Shown piece after piece: positions 33,060 through 41,380 of a stretch of DNA of 64,000 nucleotides. The notes under the pieces were generated by a model that did not search any database, was not told where the DNA came from, and saw nothing but the letters and a program-made list of their open reading frames with translations. Both the position numbers and the translations under genes were made by a program. How positions within the stretch are numbered: the first letter of the stretch is position 1; each line of letters starts with the position of its first letter. The stretch covers positions 62,001 through 126,000 of the forward strand of contig NZ_BMUG01000008.1 in the NCBI RefSeq assembly GCF_014650075.1. The letters are read 5' to 3'. This stretch comes from Streptomyces microflavus. GTDB lineage: Bacteria; Actinomycetota; Actinomycetes; Streptomycetales; Streptomycetaceae.

Positions 33060-35156
33060 TCAGGCCAGGTCCCGGGGGACGGTCTCGTTCCAGGTGCGGG
33101 AGAAGACCCGGCGGCCGCCCTCGTAACCGTCCAGGGTCGCGTCGACGGTGAACTCCTCGGCGCTGGAGGTGAGTACGGTGCTGGTCTCGACCCGTACGTC
33201 CCAGCCGCCGGGCCTGGCGAAGGTCATGGTCCACGCCGAACGGCCGCTCAGGGAGGAGAAGTCGTCGGCCACGGAGGTGTACTTCTCACAGGCCCGCAGC
33301 CCCACCTCGATGCCGTTGTCCTCGTACCGCTGCAGCCCCCGGTCCTTCACGATGTCGAGGGCGGAGTGGTAGTCCACCAGGCTCCTGGAGACGTTCCAGG
33401 CCTGCTCGGGTTCGGTGAGCCGGGTGACAGGGGGCGGCCGGCAGCCCTCCGGCTCCCCGAACGACGCCTGGGGCATGCCGTCCGGTTCCTCGACGGGCCG
33501 CACCGGCAGGGTCAGGGCGGCGCCGTCCTCGTGGACGGTGAGCAGGGCCGGTTCCGGAGCCGGCCAGACCAGGGGCCAGTACGAGGTCGAGAGGGAGAGC
33601 CGGATGCGGTGGCCGGGCGGGAACGCCTGCGCGACCCCGTTCAGCGGGATGCGTGCGTGGCAGCGGCTGCCGGGTTCCAGCGGCTCGGGGTGCTCGTCGC
33701 TCTCCCGGTGCGTCAGGTTCAGTACGCCGTACGTGACCCGGGTGGCGCGGCCGTCCGGTGCCACGTCGGAGATCCTGGCGGTGATCTGGGCGACGGGGGC
33801 GGAGGCCGACACCTCCAGGTCGACGGAGGGCGAGCCGAGGATCTCCACCCGCTCGGCGAGCGGCTCGGTCTCGAAGACCAGGGAGCCGCCGTCCTCCTCG
33901 CGCTGGTCGTAGGGCAGGTCGGGCGGTGCGTTGTAGGACGCCCACTTGCCCGCGAACTGGCCGACGGAGAGCGGCGACCGGACCGTACGCGTACGGCCTC
34001 GCGGGAGGGGCTCCTCGTCGTCCGCCGTCACGATGGTGGCGCCCCGCAGCGGATGCACCACCTCCTTGATCTGCGGCGAGGGCCAGGAGGGTTCGGCGAC
34101 CCAGCGGCCGGGGCGCTCCTCGTACGAGGTGGAGGGCGGGACGCTCTCCTGCATCCAGGTGCGGAGCATCGGGCCGTCCATGACGCCGTTGTCGATGCCC
34201 TTGAGCCAGTGGTCCCACCACTTGACGACCTCCTGGAGGTAGCCGATGGCCGGTCCGGGTTCGCCGAGGTGCGGCAGCTTGTGGGACCAGGGGCCGATCA
34301 GCCCCTTGCGGGGGACGTCGACGTTGGCCAGAAGCCGGGTGACGGCGTTGGAGTAGCCGTCCGCCCAGCCGCTGGAGGCCAGGACGGGGCACTGCAGCTG
34401 CGCGTAGTCCTCGTTGAGGGAGGCGTGCTGCCAGTAGGCGTCGCGGTGCGGGTGGCGGAGCCATTCGAGGACCCAGGGGCGGGCGGCCTCCAGCCGCTCC
34501 TGCCACATGTCGCGCCACCGCTCCCCCACCACCTCGGGGTCGGGCGGGCAGGTGGCGTACGCGAACATGGTGCCGGCCTCGGCGAGGTTGTCGGAGAGCA
34601 TGGCACCGCCGAGGTAGTGCATGTCGTCCGCGTACCGGTTGTCGGTGAACGAGGCGATGACGATGGCCTTCAGGCTCGGCGGCCTGCGCGCCGCCGTCTG
34701 GAGCGCGGCGAAGGCGCCCCAGGAGATGCCCATCATGCCGGTGTTCCCGTCGCACCAGGGCTGCGCGGCGACCCAGGCCAGCACCTCTTCGGCGTCGCGC
34801 TGCTCCTGCTCCAGGTACTCGTCCAGGAGGACGCCCTCCGACTCCCCGGTGCCGCGCAGGTCCACGCGTACACAGGCGTAGCCGTGGCCCGCGATGTACG
34901 GGTGGTGGATGGCGTCCCGGGTGGAGGTGAGGTCGTTCTTGCGGTACGGGATGTACTCCACGACCGCGGGGACCGGCTCCCCGTCGGAGGACACGGGCCG
35001 CCAGATCCTGGCCGACAGGCGCACCCCGTCCGCCATGGTGATGGTGACGTGGTTCTCTTCCTCGGTCGCGTACGGGAGTTGCTCGACGAATCGCATACGG
35101 GTGGCAGGGTCCTTCCTGACGTCGGGTCCGGTGGGGGCGGGTACCCGGGACGTCAC
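33060..35156 (-). CDS. CocE/NonD family hydrolase (X-Pro dipeptidyl-peptidase-like)
   Basis: A 698-residue serine hydrolase. The alpha/beta-hydrolase part has the nucleophile elbow GISWGAF (Ser145), a DGYSNAV acid-loop region and GPWSHKLPH with the catalytic histidine. The C-terminal part is the jelly-roll PepX_C domain. Family members cleave peptides, acyl-amides or cocaine-like esters. The GTG start overlaps the upstream ATP-grasp stop (GTGA); a start at 35096 would remove 20 residues. Coupling to a ligase suggests it processes the ligase product or reverses it. Confidence 0.88.
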   Translation of the reverse strand: MTSRVPAPTGPDVRKDPATRMRFVEQLPYATEEENHVTITMADGVRLSARIWRPVSSDGEPVPAVVEYIPYRKNDLTSTRDAIHHPYIAGHGYACVRVDLRGTGESEGVLLDEYLEQEQRDAEEVLAWVAAQPWCDGNTGMMGISWGAFAALQTAARRPPSLKAIVIASFTDNRYADDMHYLGGAMLSDNLAEAGTMFAYATCPPDPEVVGERWRDMWQERLEAARPWVLEWLRHPHRDAYWQHASLNEDYAQLQCPVLASSGWADGYSNAVTRLLANVDVPRKGLIGPWSHKLPHLGEPGPAIGYLQEVVKWWDHWLKGIDNGVMDGPMLRTWMQESVPPSTSYEERPGRWVAEPSWPSPQIKEVVHPLRGATIVTADDEEPLPRGRTRTVRSPLSVGQFAGKWASYNAPPDLPYDQREEDGGSLVFETEPLAERVEILGSPSVDLEVSASAPVAQITARISDVAPDGRATRVTYGVLNLTHRESDEHPEPLEPGSRCHARIPLNGVAQAFPPGHRIRLSLSTSYWPLVWPAPEPALLTVHEDGAALTLPVRPVEEPDGMPQASFGEPEGCRPPPVTRLTEPEQAWNVSRSLVDYHSALDIVKDRGLQRYEDNGIEVGLRACEKYTSVADDFSSLSGRSAWTMTFARPGGWDVRVETSTVLTSSAEEFTVDATLDGYEGGRRVFSRTWNETVPRDLA

Positions 35157-36469
35157 GAAGAATTCCGGCCGCGCCCGCCCGGTTCCGTCTCGTCGAAGCT
35201 CAGGCCGAGGGCGGCGACGCAGGCGTCGAACTTGCGGCGCAGATCGTCCTCGTCGTCACCGCCGGTGAAGATGTGGGCGACCTCGTAGCTGTAGCTGTCC
35301 TGGCCCTTGACCGAGGAGAGCCGCTGGCCCTCGGAGGGGACCATGTCGATGTGGACGCCCGGGATGTCCCGCTCGATGGCGGCGATCTCCTCGGCGGTGG
35401 GCACCTGGTGGACGCGGCCCTCGCCGAACCAGCGGTAGTACCACTTGGCGGCCACCTTGTAGTCGCCGCCGCCCGCCGGCAAGGCCGGGTCGCCGCCGAG
35501 GGCGAGCCGGAACATGCGGTGGTGGTTGGGCACGCCGTCGACGAAGTCGAACATCTCCGCGTGCGACTGGGAGTGCCGGGGGTTGATCTCCAGCAGGCTG
35601 ATGCCGGCGGTCTTCGGGTCGTAGAAGTACTCGATGCTGAAGGTGGCCGCTTCCATGCCGATCTGCCGCATGGTGCGTTCGCTGACCTCGTGCAGTTGCT
35701 GGATCACCGGGGCCGGGAGGGTGCTCGGGTACTGGTGGCGCAGGAAGGAGGAGGAGTCGGGGTAGTTGATCGAGTCGAGGACGCCGTAGACGGTGACCTC
35801 ACCGTTGTGCACGTATCCCTCGACTGCCACCTGAATTCCGGTCATGGCCTCTTCGGCGAGACAGACCTGGCCTCCCACACCCGCCATCTCCGGCGGGAGT
35901 TCCAGCAGATCGAGAATGGCCTCGAAGGGCTTTCCGACCCGGGCTATGCCCCCGCGTATCTCCGCCACCGCCGTACGGAATTCGTCCATGTCCGAGACGC
36001 CGAATGCCAGCTCGGAGGAGTAGGCCAGGGCGGGCTTGACCCACATGGGGAAGCTCATCCCCTCGGGCGGCTGCGGATCGTCGCTGTCCAGATCCACCAT
36101 GCCGAAGCGGGGATGTTCGTCGATGACCTTCCGCTGTTCCAGCCGGCTCCAGTACTTGTGCTCGCACTTGACGACGGATTCGAGGCTGGTGCTGGTCGTC
36201 CCGTACTCCTTGCTCAGGAGGGGGACGAGGGTGCTCACCGGGAAGTCCCAGTATCCGACGATCGCGTCGATGCTGCCCTCGTGCGCGTCGAGCACGGCGC
36301 GGGCGCGGGTCAGCAGTTCGTCGACGGTGGTGGCGTCCTCCTGCAGCTCCTTGACGCTGAGGAGCGGGTGGAGACGGTGGCCGTCGGCGTCCGGAACGGC
36401 TTCGAGGGTGCGGCGGTTGGCCTCGTCCATTCCGATGATGAAGATGTTCTTGCGCTGGTCCCGGGACAC
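35153..36469 (-). CDS. ATP-grasp domain ligase
   Basis: A 438-residue enzyme with an N-terminal Rossmann-like part (FIIGMDEANRRTLEAVPDADGH), a central ATP-binding part (PMWVKPALAYSSELAFGV with the conserved lysine) and the catalytic end (ISLLEINPRHSQSHAEMFDFVDG, where E and N bind Mg-ATP). ATP-grasp enzymes join a carboxylate to an amine or thiol through an acyl-phosphate. The substrate is unknown. It is translationally coupled to the CocE/NonD hydrolase, so a peptide-like product is likely. Confidence 0.85.
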   Translation of the reverse strand: MSRDQRKNIFIIGMDEANRRTLEAVPDADGHRLHPLLSVKELQEDATTVDELLTRARAVLDAHEGSIDAIVGYWDFPVSTLVPLLSKEYGTTSTSLESVVKCEHKYWSRLEQRKVIDEHPRFGMVDLDSDDPQPPEGMSFPMWVKPALAYSSELAFGVSDMDEFRTAVAEIRGGIARVGKPFEAILDLLELPPEMAGVGGQVCLAEEAMTGIQVAVEGYVHNGEVTVYGVLDSINYPDSSSFLRHQYPSTLPAPVIQQLHEVSERTMRQIGMEAATFSIEYFYDPKTAGISLLEINPRHSQSHAEMFDFVDGVPNHHRMFRLALGGDPALPAGGGDYKVAAKWYYRWFGEGRVHQVPTAEEIAAIERDIPGVHIDMVPSEGQRLSSVKGQDSYSYEVAHIFTGGDDEDDLRRKFDACVAALGLSFDETEPGGRGRNSS

Positions 36470-36683
36470 AGGGATTCCTCTCGTCGGCAGCAGGGTTCTG
36501 CGCCGTCTACCCCTGTGCGGGGGTTCAAACGGGAACGGCCGGCGCCCGGGAGCGCCGGGCCACTTCCGTTCGGGGCATTGTGCGCCTCCGGTGCGTACGG
36601 CGGGGATTCACGGGGCACCAGTGTCGCCGTGCCCACCGACCGGCACCCTCCCCCGCCCGCCAGCTCGAAGGAGACACCCCGTC

Positions 36684-37283
36684 ATGCGCGCACTCGCCCT
36701 CGTCTGTACGTTGAACGCCTCGCCCGCCCGCTCCAGCAGCCACCACCTCGCCGAACAGGTCATGGCCGAGTTCGCACGCCACGACGTGCGGGGCGAGGTC
36801 GTCCGGGTCGCCGACCACGACGTCCGCCCCGGGATCGGCGTGGACATGGGCGACGGCGACGCCTGGCCGGCGATCCGGGAGAAGGTCCTGGCCGCCGACA
36901 TCCTCCTGATCGCCACGCCCATCTGGCTCGGCCACCCCTCCAGCGTCTGTCAGCGCGTCCTGGAGCGGCTGAACGCCGAATCGTCCGAGACCGACGACGA
37001 GGGCCGCCCCCACACCTACGGCAAGGTCGCGGCCGTGGCCGTCGTGGGCAACGAGGACGGGGCGCACAAGGTGAGCGCCGACGTCTTCCAGGGGCTCGAC
37101 GACGTCGGCTTCTCCCTGGCGCCCGGGGCGGTCACCTACTGGGTCGGCGAAGCCATGCAGGGCACCGACTACCAGGACCTGGACGAGACGCCCGAGGCCG
37201 TCGCCTCGACCACCAGGGCCCTCGCCGCCAACGCCGTACACCTGGCCCGGCTGCTCGCCGACGCCCCCTACCCGGCGTCCTGA
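36684..37283 (+). CDS. Flavodoxin-fold NAD(P)H-dependent oxidoreductase
   Basis: A 199-residue protein of the NADPH-dependent FMN reductase/flavodoxin-2 type. It starts with the FMN phosphate loop (LVCTLNASPARSSSHHLAEQVM) and has ADILLIATPIWLGHPSSVCQRVLERL, the second FMN-contact strand. It should reduce flavin or a quinone-like substrate with NAD(P)H. The ATG follows an AAGGAGA site. The gene is divergent from the ATP-grasp gene with about 210 bp between them. Confidence 0.85.
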   Translation: MRALALVCTLNASPARSSSHHLAEQVMAEFARHDVRGEVVRVADHDVRPGIGVDMGDGDAWPAIREKVLAADILLIATPIWLGHPSSVCQRVLERLNAESSETDDEGRPHTYGKVAAVAVVGNEDGAHKVSADVFQGLDDVGFSLAPGAVTYWVGEAMQGTDYQDLDETPEAVASTTRALAANAVHLARLLADAPYPAS

Positions 37284-37370
37284 TCCGGGGGGGGGCGGCC
37301 GGAGCGGGCGTACCCATGGTGCCGAAGCCACCGGCGGCGGGGTCCACGGCGACACCGCCGCGTCGTGCCG

Positions 37371-37868
37371 TCATCGCTTCCGGAGGATCCGGGGGAAGCG
37401 GGGCAGGGACGTGTCGGCGTACGGTCCGACCGCGCGGGCCGGGCGCGGGGCCGGGTCCGACGGCGCGATCCGCCGCTCCAGCCGCTCCCGCAGTCTCCTC
37501 CCGCGGGGCGCGTCGGCGCCCGGCCGGCACCTTCGGCTGCGGAGCTCGGCGCCCTGGAGGCTGAAGGCCACACTCAGGACCCGGTTGAGCGCGGCGGCGC
37601 TCAGGACCTCGCGCGTCGCCTCGTGCCTGGCCACCACCGCGATCGACACGGCACGCTGCTCGGCCTCCGAGCGCACCCGCAGCAACACGCCCAGGGCCTG
37701 CGGGGTGAGCCAGGGGGTAAGGACGTCCACGATGACCGTGGCCGGACCGCAGCAGGGCAGCAGGGCAAGAAGCTCCTGCTCGATCGCCGGACCGTTGTCG
37801 AGGTCGACGACCTCGCACAACTCGACGACCAGGTGGGACTCGTCGAGACGGTAGCTCAGCAAGGACAT
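37371..37868 (-). CDS. STAS-domain protein (anti-sigma factor antagonist-like)
   Basis: A 165-residue protein with a STAS-like alpha/beta fold: LVVELCEVVDLDNGPAIEQELLALLP at the first strands and ATVIVDVLTPWLTPQALGVLL where SpoIIAA-type antagonists have their phosphorylated serine; here the position reads DVLTPW, so the regulatory residue is uncertain. The C-terminal 55 residues are arginine-rich and unstructured. It probably belongs to the partner-switching network of the SigB-family factors elsewhere in this window. The ATG has a GGAG site. Confidence 0.7.
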   Translation of the reverse strand: MSLLSYRLDESHLVVELCEVVDLDNGPAIEQELLALLPCCGPATVIVDVLTPWLTPQALGVLLRVRSEAEQRAVSIAVVARHEATREVLSAAALNRVLSVAFSLQGAELRSRRCRPGADAPRGRRLRERLERRIAPSDPAPRPARAVGPYADTSLPRFPRILRKR

Positions 37869-38013
37869 CGTGTACTCCGGGAAAGCAGGACGATGGGCAG
37901 GCCGCTTCCTGACGCCGATCTGCGCCTGCCCGCCTGTCCCGGCTTCGACACCCGTCGACGCGCGGTTCTTCGTCCTCCGGTCCGCTGCGCCACTACCGCC
38001 GCTGTCCGCCCCT

Positions 38014-38250
38014 TCAGGCAGGCACCGAGGTGGAGACCGGGGTGTTCCGTCTCGCGGCCGGGCGTCGCAGCTGCTCGCGCGCCGCGACGAGCGCCGCGGC
38101 GATCTCACGGGTCCCGGTGGAGACGCAGAGCGTGTAGCTCACGTCCTCCAGCCCGCGGGCCACCCCGTCGCCGCCTTCGCCCTGCTGTGCCCGGAGCTCT
38201 TCGTAGCGGCGCAGAAGTTCCTCGAGTACCGCGGGGTGTGCCATCAGCAT
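38014..38250 (-). CDS. DUF5133 family small protein
   Basis: A 78-residue protein starting MLMAHPAVLEELLRRYEEL and containing EDVSYTLCVSTGTREIAAAL, the core of DUF5133. These are Streptomyces proteins of unknown function, often near anti-sigma factors. The start at 38250 is chosen because the conserved domain begins at MLMAHP; the frame is open for another 50 codons upstream. It lies ahead of the STAS gene on the same strand. Confidence 0.75.
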   Translation of the reverse strand: MLMAHPAVLEELLRRYEELRAQQGEGGDGVARGLEDVSYTLCVSTGTREIAAALVAAREQLRRPAARRNTPVSTSVPA

Positions 38251-38687
38251 CGCGCTCTGCCTTTCTCTCACTACCAAGGGCACCCGCGGGGGGGCCGAAC
38301 GGGTGCGGAAAGCGTTCCTGGGACAAACAGCGAACACACGACAGCACGCCATCGGCGGCGCACCGCGCATGCCCGGGGTAATGCCGAATACAGAGGAATA
38401 CAAAGGGAGAGGCAGGGGATGATCCGGTGACAGCGCGGCTCGTCCGGAGGAACACGGACGGATGAGAGCCGGCCGATTCCTGACCTCTGCCCTTTAACTG
38501 TGCCCAGCCGCGTGCCATTCATGCAAGCGTGAGATCCGTGTCCGTCACTCCAGTGGCCGCGGAACCGGGGGACGGGCGTGCCTCCTCCCCTCCCGCGTTG
38601 TTTATTGGGGCTCGTACGGGAAACGCGGGTGGGCGTCCCTCGGGGAATCGAGCCCCCCGGGGAATCGAGACGGACAAGGAGCACCTC
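38251..38687. other. 437-bp intergenic region
   Basis: No gene supported. It holds the leader of the DUF5133 gene, a stress-type promoter candidate (38600-38623) and a 12-bp direct repeat CGGGGAATCGAG (38641-38652 and 38658-38669) just before the next gene. Confidence 0.6.
38600..38623 (+). promoter_or_regulatory. Candidate SigB-type promoter
   Basis: GTTT at 38600-38603, a 14-base spacer and GGGAAA at 38618-38623. This fits the GTTT-N(13-16)-GGGWAW pattern of SigB/SigF-group promoters and lies 65 bp before a small stress-type gene. Short motif, so chance is possible. Confidence 0.45.
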
Positions 38688-39014
38688 ATGCCTGCTGGAT
38701 CCAGCGCGAAGCGTGAACGCCAGTACGAGCACATCAAGGAGAGCCAGGAGGAGCGGGGGACCTCCGAGAAGCGTGCCAAGGAGATCGCCGCGCGGACGGT
38801 GAACAAGGAACGGGCCCGGTCCGGCGAATCCAGGACGGCGAGCAGGACGTCGACGAAGGACAAGAAGTCCGCGTACGAGCGCGGTGGCGAACGTTCCCAC
38901 AAGGGTGCGCAGGGTCCGACGAAGGACCAGCTCTACGAGGAGGCGAAGAAGAAGAACATCGACGGGCGCTCCTCGATGAACAAGGCGGAGCTGCGGAAGG
39001 CGCTCGGACGCTGA
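38688..39014 (+). CDS. Small hydrophilic protein with C-terminal Rho_N-like domain
   Basis: A 108-residue, highly charged protein. The first 75 residues are Lys/Arg/Glu-rich and probably disordered (KRERQYEHIKESQEERGTS). The last 32 (TKDQLYEEAKKKNIDGRSSM and onward) form a Rho_N/SAP-like helix-extended-helix fold that may bind nucleic acid. Relatives in Streptomyces are often called plasmid stabilisation proteins without evidence. The ATG has an AAGGAG site 6 bp upstream. A SigB-type promoter candidate precedes it. Confidence 0.78.
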   Translation: MPAGSSAKRERQYEHIKESQEERGTSEKRAKEIAARTVNKERARSGESRTASRTSTKDKKSAYERGGERSHKGAQGPTKDQLYEEAKKKNIDGRSSMNKAELRKALGR

Positions 39015-39054
39015 CCTTCCGTGCAGCCGACGAGCCCTACGCAGAGGAGGACGT

Positions 39055-39516
39055 ATGAGCGACGAAGCACGCGGCGACGATGTGTACCAGCCGCAGAACG
39101 ACGACGGCCAGGACCCGCCCAACGACGAGCTCGACCTCGAGAACACGCTCGGCGAACGTGATCTGGACGATCAGATGGAGGAGGGCTACTCCCCTCCCGA
39201 ACGTCCTCTGGGGGTGGACAAGTTCGGCACCACGGGCGAGGAGGAGCGGGAGGGCGAATCCCTCGACCGGCGGCTCGCCCAGGAGGTCGCGGACGTCCAG
39301 CCGCCCGACGGTGACGGGATCGGCGATGTCGCGGAGGGCGAGGGTGAGCCGCAGGAGCGGATCGACGGCGACGCGCGGGCCGGGCGGCTCACCGCGGCGG
39401 ACGACGCGACCGGCCGGAACACCGACGTCTTCGCCGAGGACGGCGGGGCCGCGTCGGCCGAGGAAGCGGCCGTGCATGTGGCCGACGAGGAGGACGGCGG
39501 AGGCCGGGAAGCCTGA
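39055..39516 (+). CDS. DUF5709 family acidic protein
   Basis: A 153-residue, very acidic protein of the DUF5709 family. It has the family-typical order: VYQPQNDDG, then DELDLENTLGERDLDDQMEEGYSPPERP near residues 25-50, and ESLDRRLAQEVADV. Most of it is probably disordered. Function is unknown; members are common in actinomycetes. It lies 40 bp after the Rho_N-like gene with a GGAGG ribosome-binding site, so the two are likely one operon. Confidence 0.82.
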   Translation: MSDEARGDDVYQPQNDDGQDPPNDELDLENTLGERDLDDQMEEGYSPPERPLGVDKFGTTGEEEREGESLDRRLAQEVADVQPPDGDGIGDVAEGEGEPQERIDGDARAGRLTAADDATGRNTDVFAEDGGAASAEEAAVHVADEEDGGGREA

Positions 39517-39584
39517 CCGTCCGGACCACACGCAACCCCGTAGCCGTACGCACGGGTACACGGCAGCGAAGGAATCAGGGGCAC

Positions 39585-40256
39585 ATGGCAGCAGGCGCGG
39601 CGATCTTCGACGTGGACGGCACGCTCACCGACACCAATCATCTGCATGTGGTGACGTGGTGGGAGGCGTTCCGGCAGGCCGGGCACACCGTGCCGATGCC
39701 GGACATCCACCGGGCGGTGGGCCTCGGCTCCGGCGATCTGATCGAGCGGCTGCTCGGTCCCGGCCGTGACCGTGACCAGGACTCCGCCATCAGCTCCGCG
39801 CACAAGGCGCTCTACGGGACGTACTTCGACCGGCTCCCGGCCTTCGAGGGCGCGGGCGATCTGTTGCGGACCTTGGCCGGGCGTGACTGGCGGGTCGTCC
39901 TCGCCACCTCGGCGAGCGGACCGGAGCTGGCGGCCCTGCGGCGGGCGGTGGATGCGGACGAGGCCATCCGGGATACGGCGAGCTCGGACGACGTCGACGA
40001 GGGCAAGCCCGCCCCGGAACCCGTACAACTGGCCCTGGAGCTGGCCGGTGTGGGTGCCGGACAGGCGGTGTTCGTCGGGGACACGGTGTGGGACATGGAG
40101 GCGGCGACCCGGGCCGGGGTGCGGGCGGTGGCGCTGCTGTCGGGCGGCATTCCGCGGGCCGACCTGGAGGCGGCGGGGGCGGACGCGGTCTTCCGGGACG
40201 TCGCGGAGCTGCTCGCCCGTCTGGACGACAGCCCCTTCCGGTCACCGGCGGCCTGA
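39585..40256 (+). CDS. HAD-superfamily hydrolase
   Basis: A 223-residue phosphatase-type protein. Motif I is FDVDGTLTDTNH with the two catalytic aspartates, a helical cap follows (residues about 17-90), motif II is VLATSAS, motif III a lysine in EGKPAPEP and motif IV FVGDTVWDMEAA. It resembles the PGMB/phosphoglycolate phosphatase class. The substrate is unknown. Confidence 0.88.
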   Translation: MAAGAAIFDVDGTLTDTNHLHVVTWWEAFRQAGHTVPMPDIHRAVGLGSGDLIERLLGPGRDRDQDSAISSAHKALYGTYFDRLPAFEGAGDLLRTLAGRDWRVVLATSASGPELAALRRAVDADEAIRDTASSDDVDEGKPAPEPVQLALELAGVGAGQAVFVGDTVWDMEAATRAGVRAVALLSGGIPRADLEAAGADAVFRDVAELLARLDDSPFRSPAA

Positions 40257-40292
40257 GAGGCGCGACGAGGGCCGGCACCGCCCCGCCCCGCC

Positions 40293-41339
40293 TCAGCCGA
40301 CCTTCCGGCCGGCCAGTGGCGCGGTGTCCTCGCCCCGGCCCTCCCGCACTCCGCGCAGAAAGGCGTTCAGCGCCTGATCCGCCGTACGGGTCGGCTGCCA
40401 GCCCAGCACCTCGTGCGCCCTGGTGGAGTCCAGTACGGGCAGCCGCAGCACGGCGTCGAACAGGTGCGGGGAGGCCGGTACGGCGTGGGCCCGCCAGGCG
40501 CCCGCGAGCGCCGTCCGCACCAGGGCCCGGGGGATCCGTACGACGCGGGCGTCGAGCAGGTCCGCCAGCTTGCGGGCGTCGACCACCGGGTCCGCCGCCA
40601 GGTTGAAGGGGCCGCGTACGTCGTTGAGGACGGCCAGCCGGTACGCCTCGGCGGCGTCGTCGGTGTGGAGCACCTGGAACCGCAGCCCTTCCAGGTCGGG
40701 CACGAAGGGCAGCAGGTCCGGGCGGAGGAGGCTGCCCGGGACGTGGCGGCCGGCGAAGATGCGCCGCTGCTCGGGTGCGGCCGTCTCCTGGAAGAGGAAG
40801 CCGGGCCGCATCCGGACCACCCGGATCTGCGGGTGCCGCAGCTCGAAGGTGTCGAGGACGCGTTCCAGGTAGGCCTTCTCCCGGCAGTAGGCCGCGTCCG
40901 GCCAGCCGTGGGTCGGCCACTCCTCGTTCACGCCGGGCTCGTCCTTGGGGCCGGGTGAGTAGGCGCCGACGGACGAGGCGTGCACCAGCGCGGGAACCTC
41001 GCTCCGCTCCACGGCGCGGAAGACCCGCTGGGAGCCGAGCACGTTGCTCCGCCAGGTGATGACCGGGTCGTGGGTGGGCTGGAAACGCCACGCCAGGTGG
41101 ACGACGGCATCCGCGCCGCGCAGCAGACCGGTCAGCCGCTCCTCGCTGTCGTCGCGCGAGAGGTCGACGGTGTCCCATTCCACCCCCGCGATCTCCAGGG
41201 AGGGCCGCCTGCGCGCCAGGCCCAGGACCGAGCCGATGCCGGGGTCCCCGGCCAGCGCGCGGACCACGCTCGTCCCGACGTTGCCGGTGGCGCCGGTGAC
41301 CACGACCCGCTTGCCGTCGGGCCGTCCGGTGGTGTCCAT
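40293..41339 (-). CDS. NAD-dependent epimerase/dehydratase (extended SDR)
   Basis: A 348-residue protein with the Rossmann start VVVTGATGNVGTSVVRAL, the HASSVGAYSPG strand and the catalytic YxxxK as YCREK. The C-terminal half is the substrate domain (RFQVLHTDDAAEAYRLAV). It should act on a nucleotide sugar or a similar NAD-linked substrate. It is followed on the same strand, 41 bp upstream, by the zinc dehydrogenase, suggesting one transcript. Confidence 0.88.
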   Translation of the reverse strand: MDTTGRPDGKRVVVTGATGNVGTSVVRALAGDPGIGSVLGLARRRPSLEIAGVEWDTVDLSRDDSEERLTGLLRGADAVVHLAWRFQPTHDPVITWRSNVLGSQRVFRAVERSEVPALVHASSVGAYSPGPKDEPGVNEEWPTHGWPDAAYCREKAYLERVLDTFELRHPQIRVVRMRPGFLFQETAAPEQRRIFAGRHVPGSLLRPDLLPFVPDLEGLRFQVLHTDDAAEAYRLAVLNDVRGPFNLAADPVVDARKLADLLDARVVRIPRALVRTALAGAWRAHAVPASPHLFDAVLRLPVLDSTRAHEVLGWQPTRTADQALNAFLRGVREGRGEDTAPLAGRKVG

Positions 41340-41380
41340 GAGTGCTTCCTTCCGTCAGGGGATGCCGCCGGAGGACACCG

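Noticed and set aside
36531..36536. GGGAAC as a SigB-type -10 before the flavodoxin-fold gene
   Set aside because: No GTTT-like -35 at a distance of 13-16 bases.
36515..36540. GGTTCAAAC stretch resembling a tRNA T-loop
   Set aside because: The flanking bases cannot pair to form a T-stem and no acceptor or anticodon arm is found around it.
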